Source: Pisaster brevispinus (lineage: Eukaryota; Echinodermata; Asteroidea; Forcipulatida; Asteriidae). Taken from it: a DNA stretch of 64,000 nucleotides. The position numbers and the translations under genes were made by a program. Shown here in pieces: positions 47,101 to 55,837 of this stretch. The notes beneath the pieces are model-generated. The model had not been told where the DNA came from, searched no databases, and was given only the letters and a program-made list of their open reading frames with translations. How positions within the stretch are numbered: position 1 is the stretch's first letter; each line of letters begins with the position of its first letter. The stretch is from the NCBI GenBank assembly GCA_023634235.1, contig JAMKCF010000006.1:4247421-4311420 (forward strand). The letters run 5' to 3'.

Positions 47101-48719
47101 CCTAAAGTCTGTCAATCTTCTGACATGCTATTTGACTAGGATGGAATGTGGACCATTTGAAATTTGCTACTTATTTTTGAGGCTCATAAACAAAATTTGT
47201 CTACAAACGAACATTAATAGTACATTTTTAAACTTTAAACGGAAGTAAAGGTCACAAGGGGTCACACTTTGTGTAAGGTTTAAAAAATACTCCAGGGTCT
47301 TTCACATGGTCTAAAGCTCTTGAATGTAGTAATTATGTTTCTCCAGATATATTTTATCAATCATACACTGAAATCACCATGTTTTTTTGTACCACGCAGC
47401 AGTAAACCGGCCGTTTTTGACGGGGTGCCAAAGTTGTATTTGTGCATGTGGCGAGTTTGTGGGTGCCGAGTTTGTTGGTGCCAAGTTTGCAAGGTGCCGA
47501 AGTGACCGGTTACATTCATCATAAAAAACGATTACACATGAACAACCTTGAGTTTGGTTAATGAATCCGACAATGAAACACATGTCTTTCAACCAGATTC
47601 TAGTAGTATGGACGTGGGACGTGTAGTTTATTGCTTTATTTATGACCATGGGCATGGTTCATTGCAATATAGTAATATAATACATGCTAAGCATTAAACA
47701 AATGTTTACTTTCTTGCACAAAATCCATGAATGAGCCTTGCAGACAAAACGTAATATTGATAAATTATGTTCTATCATGTCTATGACTATTATTGTTTTA
47801 ACTATTTAAAAATGAACATTAAAATGTGGTGACCTACTGCTGTAGTGGTGTTCCGTCCCAACTTGACAATTGTCCCAACTATAGTTGGGACTGGTCCCAA
47901 CTTGAGTGTTAAAGTTGGGGCGTCCCAACTGTAGTTGGGATCACACAGAGCTCAACAGTAATCCATGATCGATCATGCGTGGATTGCTGTGTGACACTAC
48001 TGCAGACTCACTAAGCTGATGCGATCGGAAGGATTTATTAAGGATTAATTAACAACTCGGTTCTCAGCTCTGTACAAACTCATGTCAAAACTGAGGTAGG
48101 AGCTAGAGACGATCGAGGTTTAGAAAATGTCCTTTGGTTGAATGATAGTATTTATCACTAGCTTGAGTGCATTTGAAATTAATTAGAATGTTTGTTTTCC
48201 AAGAGAAGGGAAATTAAATGCGTAGGCCTACTTTGACTGAGACTGAAAACGTCACCTGAGCTGGGCATGTGGCCACTGTGTCAGAACCCTCTAAAAAGAC
48301 AGTAATATACGCCGAGTTAGCAATAGCAGTCCATTGAGCAATAGTATAAAGTGGTCTTATTACAGACATTCAAACTTACTAATTACTAGTTATTTTTGTT
48401 TAGTTTACTCGTGTTTACTGCAACTATAGTTGGGACGCCCCAACTTTAACACTCAAGTTGGGACCAGTCCCACTCCCAACTATAGTTAGGACGATTGTCA
48501 AGTTGGGGCGGAACAGCGGTACTGGTAGTGGTACTGCCCGAAAAATTGGAAAATAATTTCGACAACAACAAAAACCCTTACTCACTGCTGCAGTACAGTG
48601 CAAAGCATGAAATAAAAAACCTACATTTGTCTTTGTTCGTCCAGTCTGTGCCCTTGGCCGGCTTGTTTGAACCTGTGCTCCGCTTTCTTACTGTCAACAA
48701 AATTCAGGAATTTCTTCAT
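38179..48719 (-). CDS. UBXN6: UBXN6 (UBXD1), p97/VCP adaptor, complete 10-exon gene (446 aa)
   Basis: Exons (minus): 48719-48625, 45725-45586, 45061-44994, 44486-44328, 43156-43059, 41998-41844, 41022-40803, 39660-39530, 39027-38882, 38307-38179 (TAA). Phases join to 446 aa, against about 441 in human. An in-frame TGA lies upstream of the ATG. The N-terminal helix is MKKFLNFVDSKKAEHRFKQA. A VIM-like motif RAGEAALAR is at 53-61. A Cys-containing segment GIFFECPMGCSSVIPRSSV is at about 125-143. The PUB domain is at about 155-240 (MIHTLNKDKEKRLVGIEIMC, KYHKIRVGNKAYTEKVASLE). A charged helical linker follows (VTSEEVKREQQLR, RTKTMREAEIQRNLR). The UBX domain is at about 339-415 (YHYALIRVRFPDGILLQ, NDWQPFVLTDATG). 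Known for the family: a p97 cofactor in endolysosomal trafficking and damaged-lysosome/mitochondrion clearance, acting through VIM and PUB; its UBX lacks the classical p97 FPR loop. Confidence 0.93.
38335..38485. repeat. 20-bp minisatellite, about seven imperfect copies
   Basis: Units of AACTTGAGTTAAAAGTAACT and variants, followed by short AATA-rich sequence to 38535. It lies in the last intron of UBXN6, just upstream of its final exon. Confidence 0.8.
38556..38830 (+). mobile_element. SINE fragment with family-A head and a different body
   Basis: It starts inside a head (GTGTGGGTTTGAGTCC B box, ACACTTGTGTCCTTGAGCAA). The body differs from family A and ends GTGATTAAGTTCACTTATGA, shared with the 3' end of 39765-40030. 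It lies in UBXN6 intron 9. Confidence 0.55.
39361..39402. repeat. Perfect 16-bp hairpin
   Basis: ATGCATGGTAGACTGT (39361-39376) and ACAGTCTACCATGCAT (39387-39402) are exact reverse complements around a 10-base loop. It lies in UBXN6 intron 8. Confidence 0.9.
39765..40030 (+). mobile_element. tRNA-derived SINE, family C
   Basis: A B box CAGTTCGAATCCCGCC follows a diverged A-box region. The body has GGGTTTTCCCTGGAATAATT and ends TATAGTGGTTAAGTTCACTT with AGTCCTTTACTTCAC. The end is shared with 38556-38830. It lies in UBXN6 intron 7. Confidence 0.6.
40430..40500. repeat. 31-bp direct duplication
   Basis: CTATACTGCTGTTTTATGAT and GGAAAATTATC occur twice in succession. It lies in UBXN6 intron 7. 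Confidence 0.85.
41195..41560 (-). mobile_element. SINE family A fragments, internally duplicated
   Basis: On minus the body words GAGGGCGGTATTGGTCCTTG, CCAGGAGTGGATGGGTACC and related text occur twice, about 115 bp apart. The shared 40-bp stretch CAATCAAAGTTTAGTATCTT with CCTTAAGGACAT marks the duplication. It lies in UBXN6 intron 6. Confidence 0.6.
42030..42560 (+). pseudogene. Penelope-like retroelement fragment with GIY-YIG endonuclease start
   Basis: The frame through 42439 includes RAKLPPGTGQTPP, a Cys-rich CHKCTRSKCRTC segment and VVYVISRKRCGLQYVGET. That last motif is the GIY-YIG-type opening of Penelope-like element endonucleases. The frame then breaks, and the rest (42440-42560) is degenerate. 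It sits in UBXN6 intron 5 on the opposite strand to the gene. Confidence 0.7.
43230..43393. mobile_element. MITE of the GGGCCCAATTTCATA family
   Basis: The left end is GGGCCTAATTTCATAGAGCT. The interior has GGTTACCAGC and TGTGACTGGTTTTGTGC words, and the right end is GGCCCCC. It lies in UBXN6 intron 4. Confidence 0.65.
43532..43652. mobile_element. 121-bp MITE flanked by TTAA
   Basis: Ends AGGGGCTGTGTCGTCAT and ATGACGACACAGCCCCCT are inverted (one G indel). TTAA stands at 43528-43531 and 43653-43656. A relative with the same right half is at about 61700-61775. Confidence 0.75.
43657..43965 (+). mobile_element. SINE family A copy, diverged
   Basis: It contains GTGGTTAAGTCATCGGGGTG, B box GGGTTCGAACCC, CAAGACACTTTTG, GGTACCTGTGAGGGCAGAGA and CAGGCTGTATACTCCCAAG. 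Both the A-box region and the 3' tail are degraded. It lies in UBXN6 intron 4. Confidence 0.75.
44030..44115 (-). mobile_element. tRNA-derived SINE head, family B
   Basis: On minus: CAAGATAGCTCAGTTGGTAA (A box), TGCAGGTTCAAGCCCTGC (B box). Little body remains. It lies in UBXN6 intron 4. Confidence 0.55.
44838..44985. mobile_element. SINE family B, rearranged
   Basis: A minus-strand head (B box GGTTCAAATCCCGC, body CTTTGTTCAACCCAAAAG) lies next to a plus-strand tail (CACCCAGTAGTCAGTTTCCC, GGTTTATAACTTG). Head and tail are inverted relative to the copy at 55838. It lies in UBXN6 intron 3. Confidence 0.5.
46425..46720. mobile_element. Element with repeated TCGGCACC motifs
   Basis: ACACTTCGGCACCTCGCAAA is followed by five more spaced words of the form AACTCGGCACC, then sequence inverted relative to 6420-6560 (GGTCAAGTGGTTAATTAAAG). 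It lies in UBXN6 intron 1. Confidence 0.6.
47385..47515. mobile_element. Terminal piece of the TCGGCACC-motif element
   Basis: It contains AAACCGGCCGTTTTTGACGG, GAGTTTGTGGGTGCCGAGTT and GGTGCCGAAGTGACCGGTTA. This matches, inverted, the left end of 6120-6640. It lies in UBXN6 intron 1. Confidence 0.6.
47850..48514. mobile_element. 665-bp foldback element with about 90-bp TIRs
   Basis: The arms 47850-47939 and 48421-48514 are inverted copies. Both contain ACTTGAGTGTTAAAGTTGGG and CCCAACTATAGTTGGGA-type palindromes. The interior has a second palindrome around TGATCGATCA (47957-47990). No ORF is present. It lies in UBXN6 intron 1, about 110 bp from the first coding exon. Confidence 0.8.
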
Positions 48720-49767
48720 CTTGACACACAGACATCGGCGACAGATCAGACTATTTTTTATTGCAAAATATTCGATCGATCTTGCATCAAAAGTAAAATC
48801 CTCCAGGGTGAAAACCCTCTGAATAGTTGAGCACCAAATTTGGTTGAACTCAATTTGGTGCCAGAATTTCAAGCTTTAGTCTAATGCCGATCACGAACGT
48901 CATTGGGGGTCTGCTGAGGTGTTTAAAATTGTCTACAACAAAGTGGCATTGACGGTTATTGACGAAAGATAACTTGATGTAGCGCTTACTGCGCCCGAAA
49001 GTTTCCTGTTTGTTTTGAAGGGCGCCCTCCTTTGATGAAAAGTCACATTCACCGGCGATAACTTAGCAGTACACAATTGAGCATGTGACTGTGCTCGTTG
49101 AGTTGACAAACCTGTTTCTCGATCCGCGGCCTTCAGAAACCCTAAAATACCACAGAGAGGCTGAATATAACCATCGGGAAACATCACATTTCTTGCTCTG
49201 TGCTGAATCATACGTGGATATTGTCTACTCACAGTGTCTTCCAAGAAATAGGCTTCAAGATAAATTGTACTCGTCCACTCACTTCACATAAACAGACCAT
49301 ACACATCTGACACGTAACGTGCACACTACCGGTCACACTGTGTACGTAGCCAGTTTGACTGCTCAGTCAGTGACATACAATGCTGTTAAAATGTAAGTTG
49401 GTCAACATCATCATTTCATCTGTAAGTTTCTGCCCTCCATCATCAGACTTAGCACCCTGGTTTACTGAAATAGTGTAGTAATGGTACGGTGGTGGTAGGA
49501 CGTCAGTCGGCAAAACATGCCGTATCCATAATTCTTTCCAGACCAGGCTTTCTAAGTTTCTATGACTATGATCGAAATCTAAGTTTTTTTTACTGACTTT
49601 ATTAAATTAAAAAATAATAATAATGTAATTCTATACATACACTTTACGCTTATTGTAGTTGAGCTTATAATAAAGAACCTGTGTATAAGACCCAGTAACT
49701 GGGGCGCTGTTATCCTTGAAAAAACAAATTGACATCTTCGCTTCGGTCGTACTAGCGCCTTAGCCTA

Positions 49768-49843
49768 GTCCTAGAACTATGCTGTCCGTTCCGCTATCGT
49801 CTCCGCGCGGAGATAGCGGAGTGAACTGCATAGTTCTAGGAGT
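49768..49843. repeat. Foldback centred on CTCCGCGCGGAG
   Basis: TCCTAGAACTATGC ... TCCGCTATCGTCTCCG mirrors CGGAGATAGCGGAGTGAACT ... GCATAGTTCTAGGA with a few mismatches. A related fragment with AGATAGCGGTT is near 41629-41675. Confidence 0.8.
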
Positions 49844-50436
49844 ACAAGCACCCCTGGAAAGTTCTTACTTTATTTCTAACATCCCAATCGTCAATTTGCT
49901 ATGATTTTCGGAACACCCAGCCACAAAAAAGCCTAAAAATTACAAAAAGACCAAACAACACAGCTTGAAAATCGCCTACTGGATTCTCAATACATCTAAG
50001 AAGCAGCATCATGCATTTAATTGTACTCACGATAATTGTTTGTGCTCCAAATCGATGATTTTTAACTTCAAAATCGAAGAAACAATGTCAATAAGTGGAA
50101 ACCAATGGGGATGCCCAGGAATAAAACTGTCTCCAAAAATCATTTGTGATAAATCAAGGGGTAGTTAAGAACTCAGCTGTTAATGTTGTCTAACCACTGA
50201 TAAATATTTAAACATGTTTTTGTCGTGGGTTTTGTTTCAGGGAGCATAACTACATAGATGGATTCTCCTTGATTTTAGAGACGGGAGTGCATTGATCCAG
50301 GGACATATAGTTACCGGTAGCTGTTTTATAAAAAAGAAACGAGATGAGAAACAAACCGATCACCATGGAGATGGAGGTTTGTACAGTTTATTGAATCATA
50401 ATGTAACAACTTTGCTGCCCTTCCAGGCCTGGAAAT

Positions 50437-51296
50437 CCCTACTGGACCACTGGCCAGAGTCCAGTAATTTGAATCCCCACTAGACCACTGGCCAGAGTAC
50501 AGTAATTTGAATCCCCACTAGACCACTGGCCAGAGTACAGTAATTTGAATCCCCACTGGACCAGTGGCCAGAGTCCAGTAATTTGAATACCCACTGCACC
50601 AGTGGCCAAAGTCCAGTAATTTGAATCCCCACTGGACCAGTGGCCAGAGTCCAGTAATTTGAATATTCACTGGACCAGTGGCCAGAGTCCAGTAATTTGA
50701 ATACCAACTGGACCACTGGCCAGAGTCCAGTAATATGAATCCCCACTGGACCAATGGCCAGAGTCCAGTAATTTGAATACCCACTGGACCACTAGCCAGA
50801 GTCCAGTAATTTGAATCCCCACTGGACTAGTGGCCAGAGTCCAGTAATTTGAATCCCCACTGGACCAGTGGCCAGAGTCCAGTAATTTGGATACCCACTG
50901 GACCACTGGCCAGAGTACAGTAATTTGAATCCCCACTGGACCAGTGGCCAGAGTCCAGTAATTTGAATCCCCACTGGACCAGTGGCCATAGTCCAGTAAT
51001 TTGAATCCCCACTGGACCACTGGCCAGAGTCCAGTAATTTGGATACCCACTGGACCACTGGCCAGAGTCCAGTAATTTGAATCCCCCACTGGACCAGTGG
51101 CCAGAGTCCAGTAATTTGGATACCCACTGGACCACTGGCCAGAGTCCAGTAATTTGAATCCCCACTGGACCACTGGCCAGAGTCCAGTAATTTGAATCCC
51201 CACTGGACCAGTGGCCAGAGTCCAGTAATTTGAATCCCCACTGGACCACTGGCCAGAGTCCAGTAATTTGAATATCCACTGGACCACCAACCAGTG
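50437..51296. repeat. 38-bp minisatellite array, about 22.5 copies
   Basis: The unit is CCACTGGACCASTGGCCAGA + GTCCAGTAATTTGAATCC (S = C or G). Spacing is 38 bp almost throughout (one 39-bp unit near 51085). Each unit contains the inverted repeat ACTGGAC ... GTCCAGT around an 11-base loop. All three minus frames are open because the unit has no stop; I do not regard them as genes. Confidence 0.97.
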
Positions 51297-51440
51297 CACT
51301 TGACCTCCAATGCCACAGACTTATTTGAAAAAAAGAGGAAATTCTTTTTAAAAAACAATCCAGTTAATCTGAGATAATCCTGCAGTGGTTGGTAAAAGCT
51401 TATAGCGCCCTCTGTTGTCTGTGCTGAAGTTGTGTAAAAC
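51290..51440. repeat. Dispersed repeat copy flanking the minisatellite (partner at 53918-54103)
   Basis: AACAATCCAGTTAATCTGAG, ATAGCGCCCTCTGTTGTCTG and TGCTGAAGTT are shared in the same order and orientation with 53918-54103. The second copy has extra sequence in the middle and no minisatellite. Confidence 0.8.
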
Positions 51441-51929
51441 CCAGAAGATATAAACACATATTAAGTAAAAATCATAGGCCGAATTTCAAAAAATTGTCTA
51501 CAGAGTGCCCCACAGTTTCGAAAAAACTTGGGGAGAACCCATCAATTAAAAAATGTTTTAAAATAATAAACCCATAATATAATGATTATTTAGTGTATTT
51601 CACATTTTTCCAAGCCAAGTACATGTACATGTAGGCCCCTCAAGTGCCTTACAATATTATTACCCCAGTTTGTTCCAAACTCATACTTGATGCTTTGAAC
51701 ATTGAACCAGGGAAACTGATTGGTTTCCCTTGTGGTTTGCTAAGTACATGTGGTGCATGTAGTTGAAACAAAAAGTCACATCTCCTTGAAGGTTTTCCCT
51801 CTGCTGCCACTTCCCAGGTTGTATAATGTAAACTTGGGTGTGATCCCTGGCCTTATGGCAGTTAGAAGTTTGCTTGGCTTCTGACTGGCATCCACCGAAC
51901 GAAGATCTAACAAACACTACGTCACTGAC

Positions 51930-52564
51930 ACCACGAAGTAGCACGCACTGCTATACCAGCAAAAAGATAACAATTAGAAAAAACGGCCTCTGAAGTTGAA
52001 CATCTTTTAGAAACCCACTTTCCTTCAAAACTTCAAAGTATTTCCATTTAAATTTCTCAATGTAGATACTTGATGACTTGAACTTAAAAATTAATCTTAT
52101 TTTGACTCATTTGCATAGTTAATTAAGAAACTAGACACGAGAGAAGTTCCGTGCTACTTCGTGAAACCAAAAAAGTGCGAAATATGTCTTTTTGCGTTTT
52201 CACGAAGTAGCACGCGCCTATACTACAACACAGCATTTTGTGTTACTTCGTGAAAACTAGGTCAGCGCGCCCGCGTTCACACAAGTTGCGTGCTACTTCG
52301 TGAAAACGTATTTACCTCACTTTGACTTGAGTGCGTGCCGTGCATTACAATGGTAAACAGAAGTTGGGTGTTACTTCGTGAAAAAAAAAAATGCCACAAT
52401 TGTGCAAAAGTTGAAAACACTCATTAGCCTAATTAAAAAAGTAAAGCTGTCTGAGCTTTGAAACTTCATGGAATTGTAGGTCTTCATGCATTATCAACAG
52501 AAATGTAAAAAAATTTAAATGTAAAAAAAAAATTCCTTAAGCACGTAGCGTGCTACTTCGTGGT
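51930..52564. mobile_element. 635-bp TIR element with perfect 9-bp target duplication
   Basis: TIRs ACCACGAAGTAGCACGC (51930-51946) and GCGTGCTACTTCGTGGT (52548-52564) are exact. They are flanked by GTCACTGAC at 51921-51929 and 52565-52573. Five further copies of GTGYTACTTCGTGAAA, in both orientations, lie inside (about 52151, 52198, 52241, 52288, 52367). No transposase frame is present. A 9-bp duplication suggests a Mutator-like non-autonomous element. Confidence 0.88.
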
Positions 52565-52576
52565 GTCACTGACGAT

Positions 52577-52690
52577 TAGGGTGAGATAGCTCAGTCGGTA
52601 GAGCGCTGGCACGTTAATCCGGTTGTCACAGGTTCAGTTCCCGCTCTGTCAATTTGTCTTTGTTCAACCCAAAATGATATTTTAAGTTTT
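52577..52690 (+). mobile_element. tRNA-derived SINE, family B
   Basis: GATAGCTCAGTCGGTAGAGC (A box), ACAGGTTCAGTTCCCGC (B box), then TTTGTCTTTGTTCAACCC. It starts a few bases after the target duplication of the preceding element. Confidence 0.65.
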
Positions 52691-52819
52691 GCTACTTCAC
52701 TGTTGTACATTGAAACCTCCAAAAAAGGTTCAGTGAAATGTCTGAGTTGTAATGAGACTTGTGGTCTAGTAGTTATTTTCTTGAAAATTTGAGACCTGGC
52801 CTCTGAATTTTGGGCTCTA

Positions 52820-53245
52820 CATAGATCAGCCAAGTGTCCTCTCTTTTCACGAGGTACATGTACTACCCATGAAGCTCCCTGTCTTTTCACTGTAGGTACA
52901 CTATGTACAGGCCTAGAAGCTTCCTTTCATTTCACAAGGTACTAGACTCTCTGTCTTTTCACGAGGTACATGTAAAAGCTGCCTGTCTTTTTACGACAAA
53001 CTACTTTCTTTTCAGGAGGTTACCTACATAGCTCCCTTCCTTTACACAAGGTACTATCTATGCTCCCTTTCTTTTCAGGAAGAACAACCTAAGGCCCCCG
53101 TCTTTTTATTAGGAACTGCCAGCCTCATCTGACTTTTCACGGGGTACTACATACCTCCCTAAAACTCCCTGTCTTTTCACGAGGTACTACCTAAAGGACA
53201 AGGAGCTTAAAGCTACCTAAGCTCCCTGTCTTTTCACAAAAGTTG
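52820..53245. repeat. Degenerate minisatellite, GCTCCCTGTCTTTTCACGAG units
   Basis: About eleven recognisable copies of CTCCCTGTCTTTTCACGAGG followed by TACTACCT are spaced irregularly by about 30-50 bp. Units are 70-90% alike by eye. Confidence 0.75.
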
Positions 53246-53717
53246 AATATGGGTCCAATCTCCCCTTCTGGTGGGAATAAGCAACGCCCTTACCATTAGT
53301 TTTCGCTTCAAATTTTTGTTAAAATAGCATTTTGAGTACACATTGTGCGATTGTAAGGTCAACTGTTTCAAACAGTGTTTTTTGGCCATAACAGGGCTCT
53401 CCTCATGCACAAGCTAGCGTATCAGGCCGACATGCGCAAATTGCGTGCCGATACGCACAAGTTTCGGCTCATACGCAGAAAAAAGTTGTTTTGGGTTTTT
53501 TTTCAAAAAAACGAGAGAAAACCATAATTTATGCTCCAAATTGCACAGTAGGGCATTTTAAACTAAGATAAACACCAAGTACAAACTATTTTAGCGTGCT
53601 TCGGCCAAACATCAAACAATTTGGGTCCAGATTCCAGAATGCCCCACAGTTTTGAAAAAACCTGGGGAGAACCCTGCATAAAAATAAACATCAAATAATG
53701 TGTAAAAATTCAGTATG

Positions 53718-53849
53718 CCACGTTCAAACTACAAAGTTTTAAGCTGGTTTATTGTTTTCTTTAAAAACTACTCCCGCAACAATAATGTTATTGTTGCGGG
53801 AGTTTAAGCAATTTATAAACCAGCTTGAAATTTTGAAGTTTGAACATGA
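53718..53849. repeat. Near-complete 132-bp palindrome
   Basis: Inner arms ACTCCCGCAACAATAA and TTATTGTTGCGGGAGT are exact around a 2-base centre (about 53785). Outer arms ACGTTCAAACTACAAAGTTT and AAATTTTGAAGTTTGAAC, with AGCTGGTTTAT words, pair with a few differences. Confidence 0.85.
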
Positions 53850-53917
53850 TATATTCTTGGACAAACGAAATAATTCTGAGAGAAAAAAACAATGGTTGCA
53901 TATTGCTGTCAAACCAA

Positions 53918-54103
53918 GTGCATTTAATCTCCAAACAATGCCACGGACTTATTTATAGAAATACAAAAAATGGGGAAAAAAGTTTTAAACAATCCAGTTA
54001 ATCTGAGCATAGATCTGTCCTTGCTCTCTGATCTGAGATAATCCTACAGTGATTGGTCAAAGTTAATAGCGCCCTCTGTTGTCTGTGCTGAAGTTTTGTA
54101 AAG
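53918..54103. repeat. Second copy of the dispersed repeat at 51290-51440
   Basis: It shares CAATGCCACGGACTTATTT-type text, AACAATCCAGTTAATCTGAG, GATAATCCTACAGTGATTGG and ATAGCGCCCTCTGTTGTCTG. An extra stretch (about 54008-54037) is absent from the other copy. Confidence 0.75.
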
Positions 54104-54331
54104 TCAAGCTGGTTGAATACAACAGTGTGCTGTGCAAGATTAAGTAAATAATCACATTAGTTTTCAACAATTTTTATGATTTTATTTGGAAATAGTGCAT
54201 GTTTGCTGTCGACCAATAGTAACTACTGTAGAGCTAGCGGTCATGGGCTTCATGCAAAGAACAAGGTCCTCATATCAGTGTTACTTAAATGTGTGTTCTT
54301 CTTCCACAGTAAATAGTGTCTCACTGACAGC

Positions 54332-54356
54332 TTTGTGTGTGTGTGTGTGTGTGTGT
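54332..54356. repeat. GT microsatellite
   Basis: About 12 GT dinucleotides, 145 bp upstream of the exon at 54499. Confidence 0.9.
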
Positions 54357-54498
54357 GGTATATGGACAGGTGTTTACACTGCACCTGTGCATTTCATTGT
54401 ATACTTGAGCTCCCATGAACATGGTTGGGGCATGATTGTTGGATTTACATAAAACACAATTGATTGATGAATGAATGGACTCATCATTTATGCTGTAG

Positions 54499-54640
54499 GA
54501 CTTCCTGAGTGAGGATGAGGAGTCAGAGGACAGTTTCAGCTTAGTCATGCTGGACTCCAAAGGGAAAGCCATGGATGGAGAAAGTCGTCAACTTCTTAAA
54601 GAGACCAGCCCATCACCGTCCAAACCTACAGATAAGCCAG
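54499..54640 (+). CDS. Single internal exon of an unrecognised acidic protein
   Basis: The acceptor TGCTGTAG precedes 54499 and the donor CCAG/GTAATT follows 54640. The 142-bp exon enters in phase 0 and exits in phase 1; both other frames have an early stop. It encodes DFLSEDEESEDSFSLVMLDS, then KGKAMDGESRQLLKETSPS and PSKPTDKP. This is an acidic Ser/Glu cluster that looks like casein-kinase-II-type sites, followed by a Pro/Ser stretch. I do not recognise the family. Neither neighbour exon could be found: the upstream one must lie between UBXN6 and here, and the next probably right of the window or in the following 9 kb. The base pattern (codon-like, low repeat content) contrasts with its flanks. 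Confidence 0.6.
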
Positions 54641-55837
54641 GTAATTATTAAGAGGACGTAAGTTGCATACTAAAAAAAAAAAAAAAGTTTAAATACACCA
54701 TGTACATTGTGTATCCTGTGTGACCTGTGGGCTAATTTTCATGAAGAATGTAAGCTCAACAAGTTGCTTAGCACGGAAAAAAAATTAATGTTTATGTTGT
54801 TGCAACTGGTACTCTTTTTTTTTCGCTTATCAAAAAAACGTTGTAAAAGCAGTTTCTATGTTGACATATTGTGAAAAGGCTTCATGAAATTAGGTTCTGT
54901 GCACCACAATAGTTTGGGTTTATGGTAACCGTGCATAAACTAACCAATAAAAAAAAAATAAAAAAATGGGGGATGAGGGGTTTTGGTGGTATAGGAAATA
55001 CTTACTGGTACCAGGGAAAACTAAAAATATGGGCCAAACATTTGTCTGACTTTCTGCAAGTCATTGTTAGTCTTGCTTACCTTATTTCACATGGAGCTGC
55101 TTATAAAAGCACAAAAAGTAGCTAAGCACAGCAAAGTTATGCTTACCAGAATGAGGTTACCAGCCAAAATACCATGTCATTTGTACCATTTGTGACTGGT
55201 TTCCTGCTTTTTTTTGCTTAGCAGAAAAAATGTTCAACTTTCTGCTTAAGCAGGAAATCAGGCACAGATGTAACTGACTGTGTAGTAGTGTGCTTTAATG
55301 TCTCAACATAAATCTAAGAACAACATTTATATGTTTTCAGGTTGTTTTTTATGTTGATACAAGTACTAACTTGAGTTAAATGGACATGCACTTGTAGTGC
55401 AAAAATAGATAGTTTTTAATGTAGTTCATTCAGTTGATTTACAAATTCGGTTACAACCAAAGTTTACAACTTTGAACTATCAAAGTACATCAAGCATACC
55501 AAGTTTCAAGGTTCATTTGTTTTTCACAGTATCAAAACAAAAATGACAATTATCACTCAAAAGAGATCAGTACTTGTAACGAATACAACTTTACAGTATG
55601 GATTTCAAGAACTAGATGAAAACAAACATGACACTGCAGAGAGATCCATTTTAGAAGCAGAGCGTATAGGCATTGCTCCATAAAGACATGTACTGTATTT
55701 GCATTGAGACAGAGAATTAAAATTTAGTGAACCAAGGAGGTCTGTGGTGGGGTTGAGCCACTAAGGACACGCATAAAACATAAAATTTAAAAAAATTTAA
55801 ACAAAGATATTGACTAATTGGGAGACCGCCAACATAG

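Larger units (their letters stand above)
48720..54498. other. Intergenic region upstream of UBXN6, up to the exon at 54499
   Basis: It contains the UBXN6 promoter (position unknown) and probably the start of the plus-strand gene that owns the exon at 54499. A possible weak donor AAAAT/GTAAGT is at 49393, but no coding exon can be proved. The rest is repeats listed separately. Confidence 0.4.

Noticed and set aside
50437..51296. CRISPR-like array
   Set aside because: Units are contiguous with no unique spacers, and the genome is clearly eukaryotic.
50480..51457. Overlapping minus-strand ORFs of 88-221 codons with a 38-residue protein repeat
   Set aside because: All frames are open only because the 38-bp minisatellite unit lacks stops. 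There is no start context, splice signal or homology.
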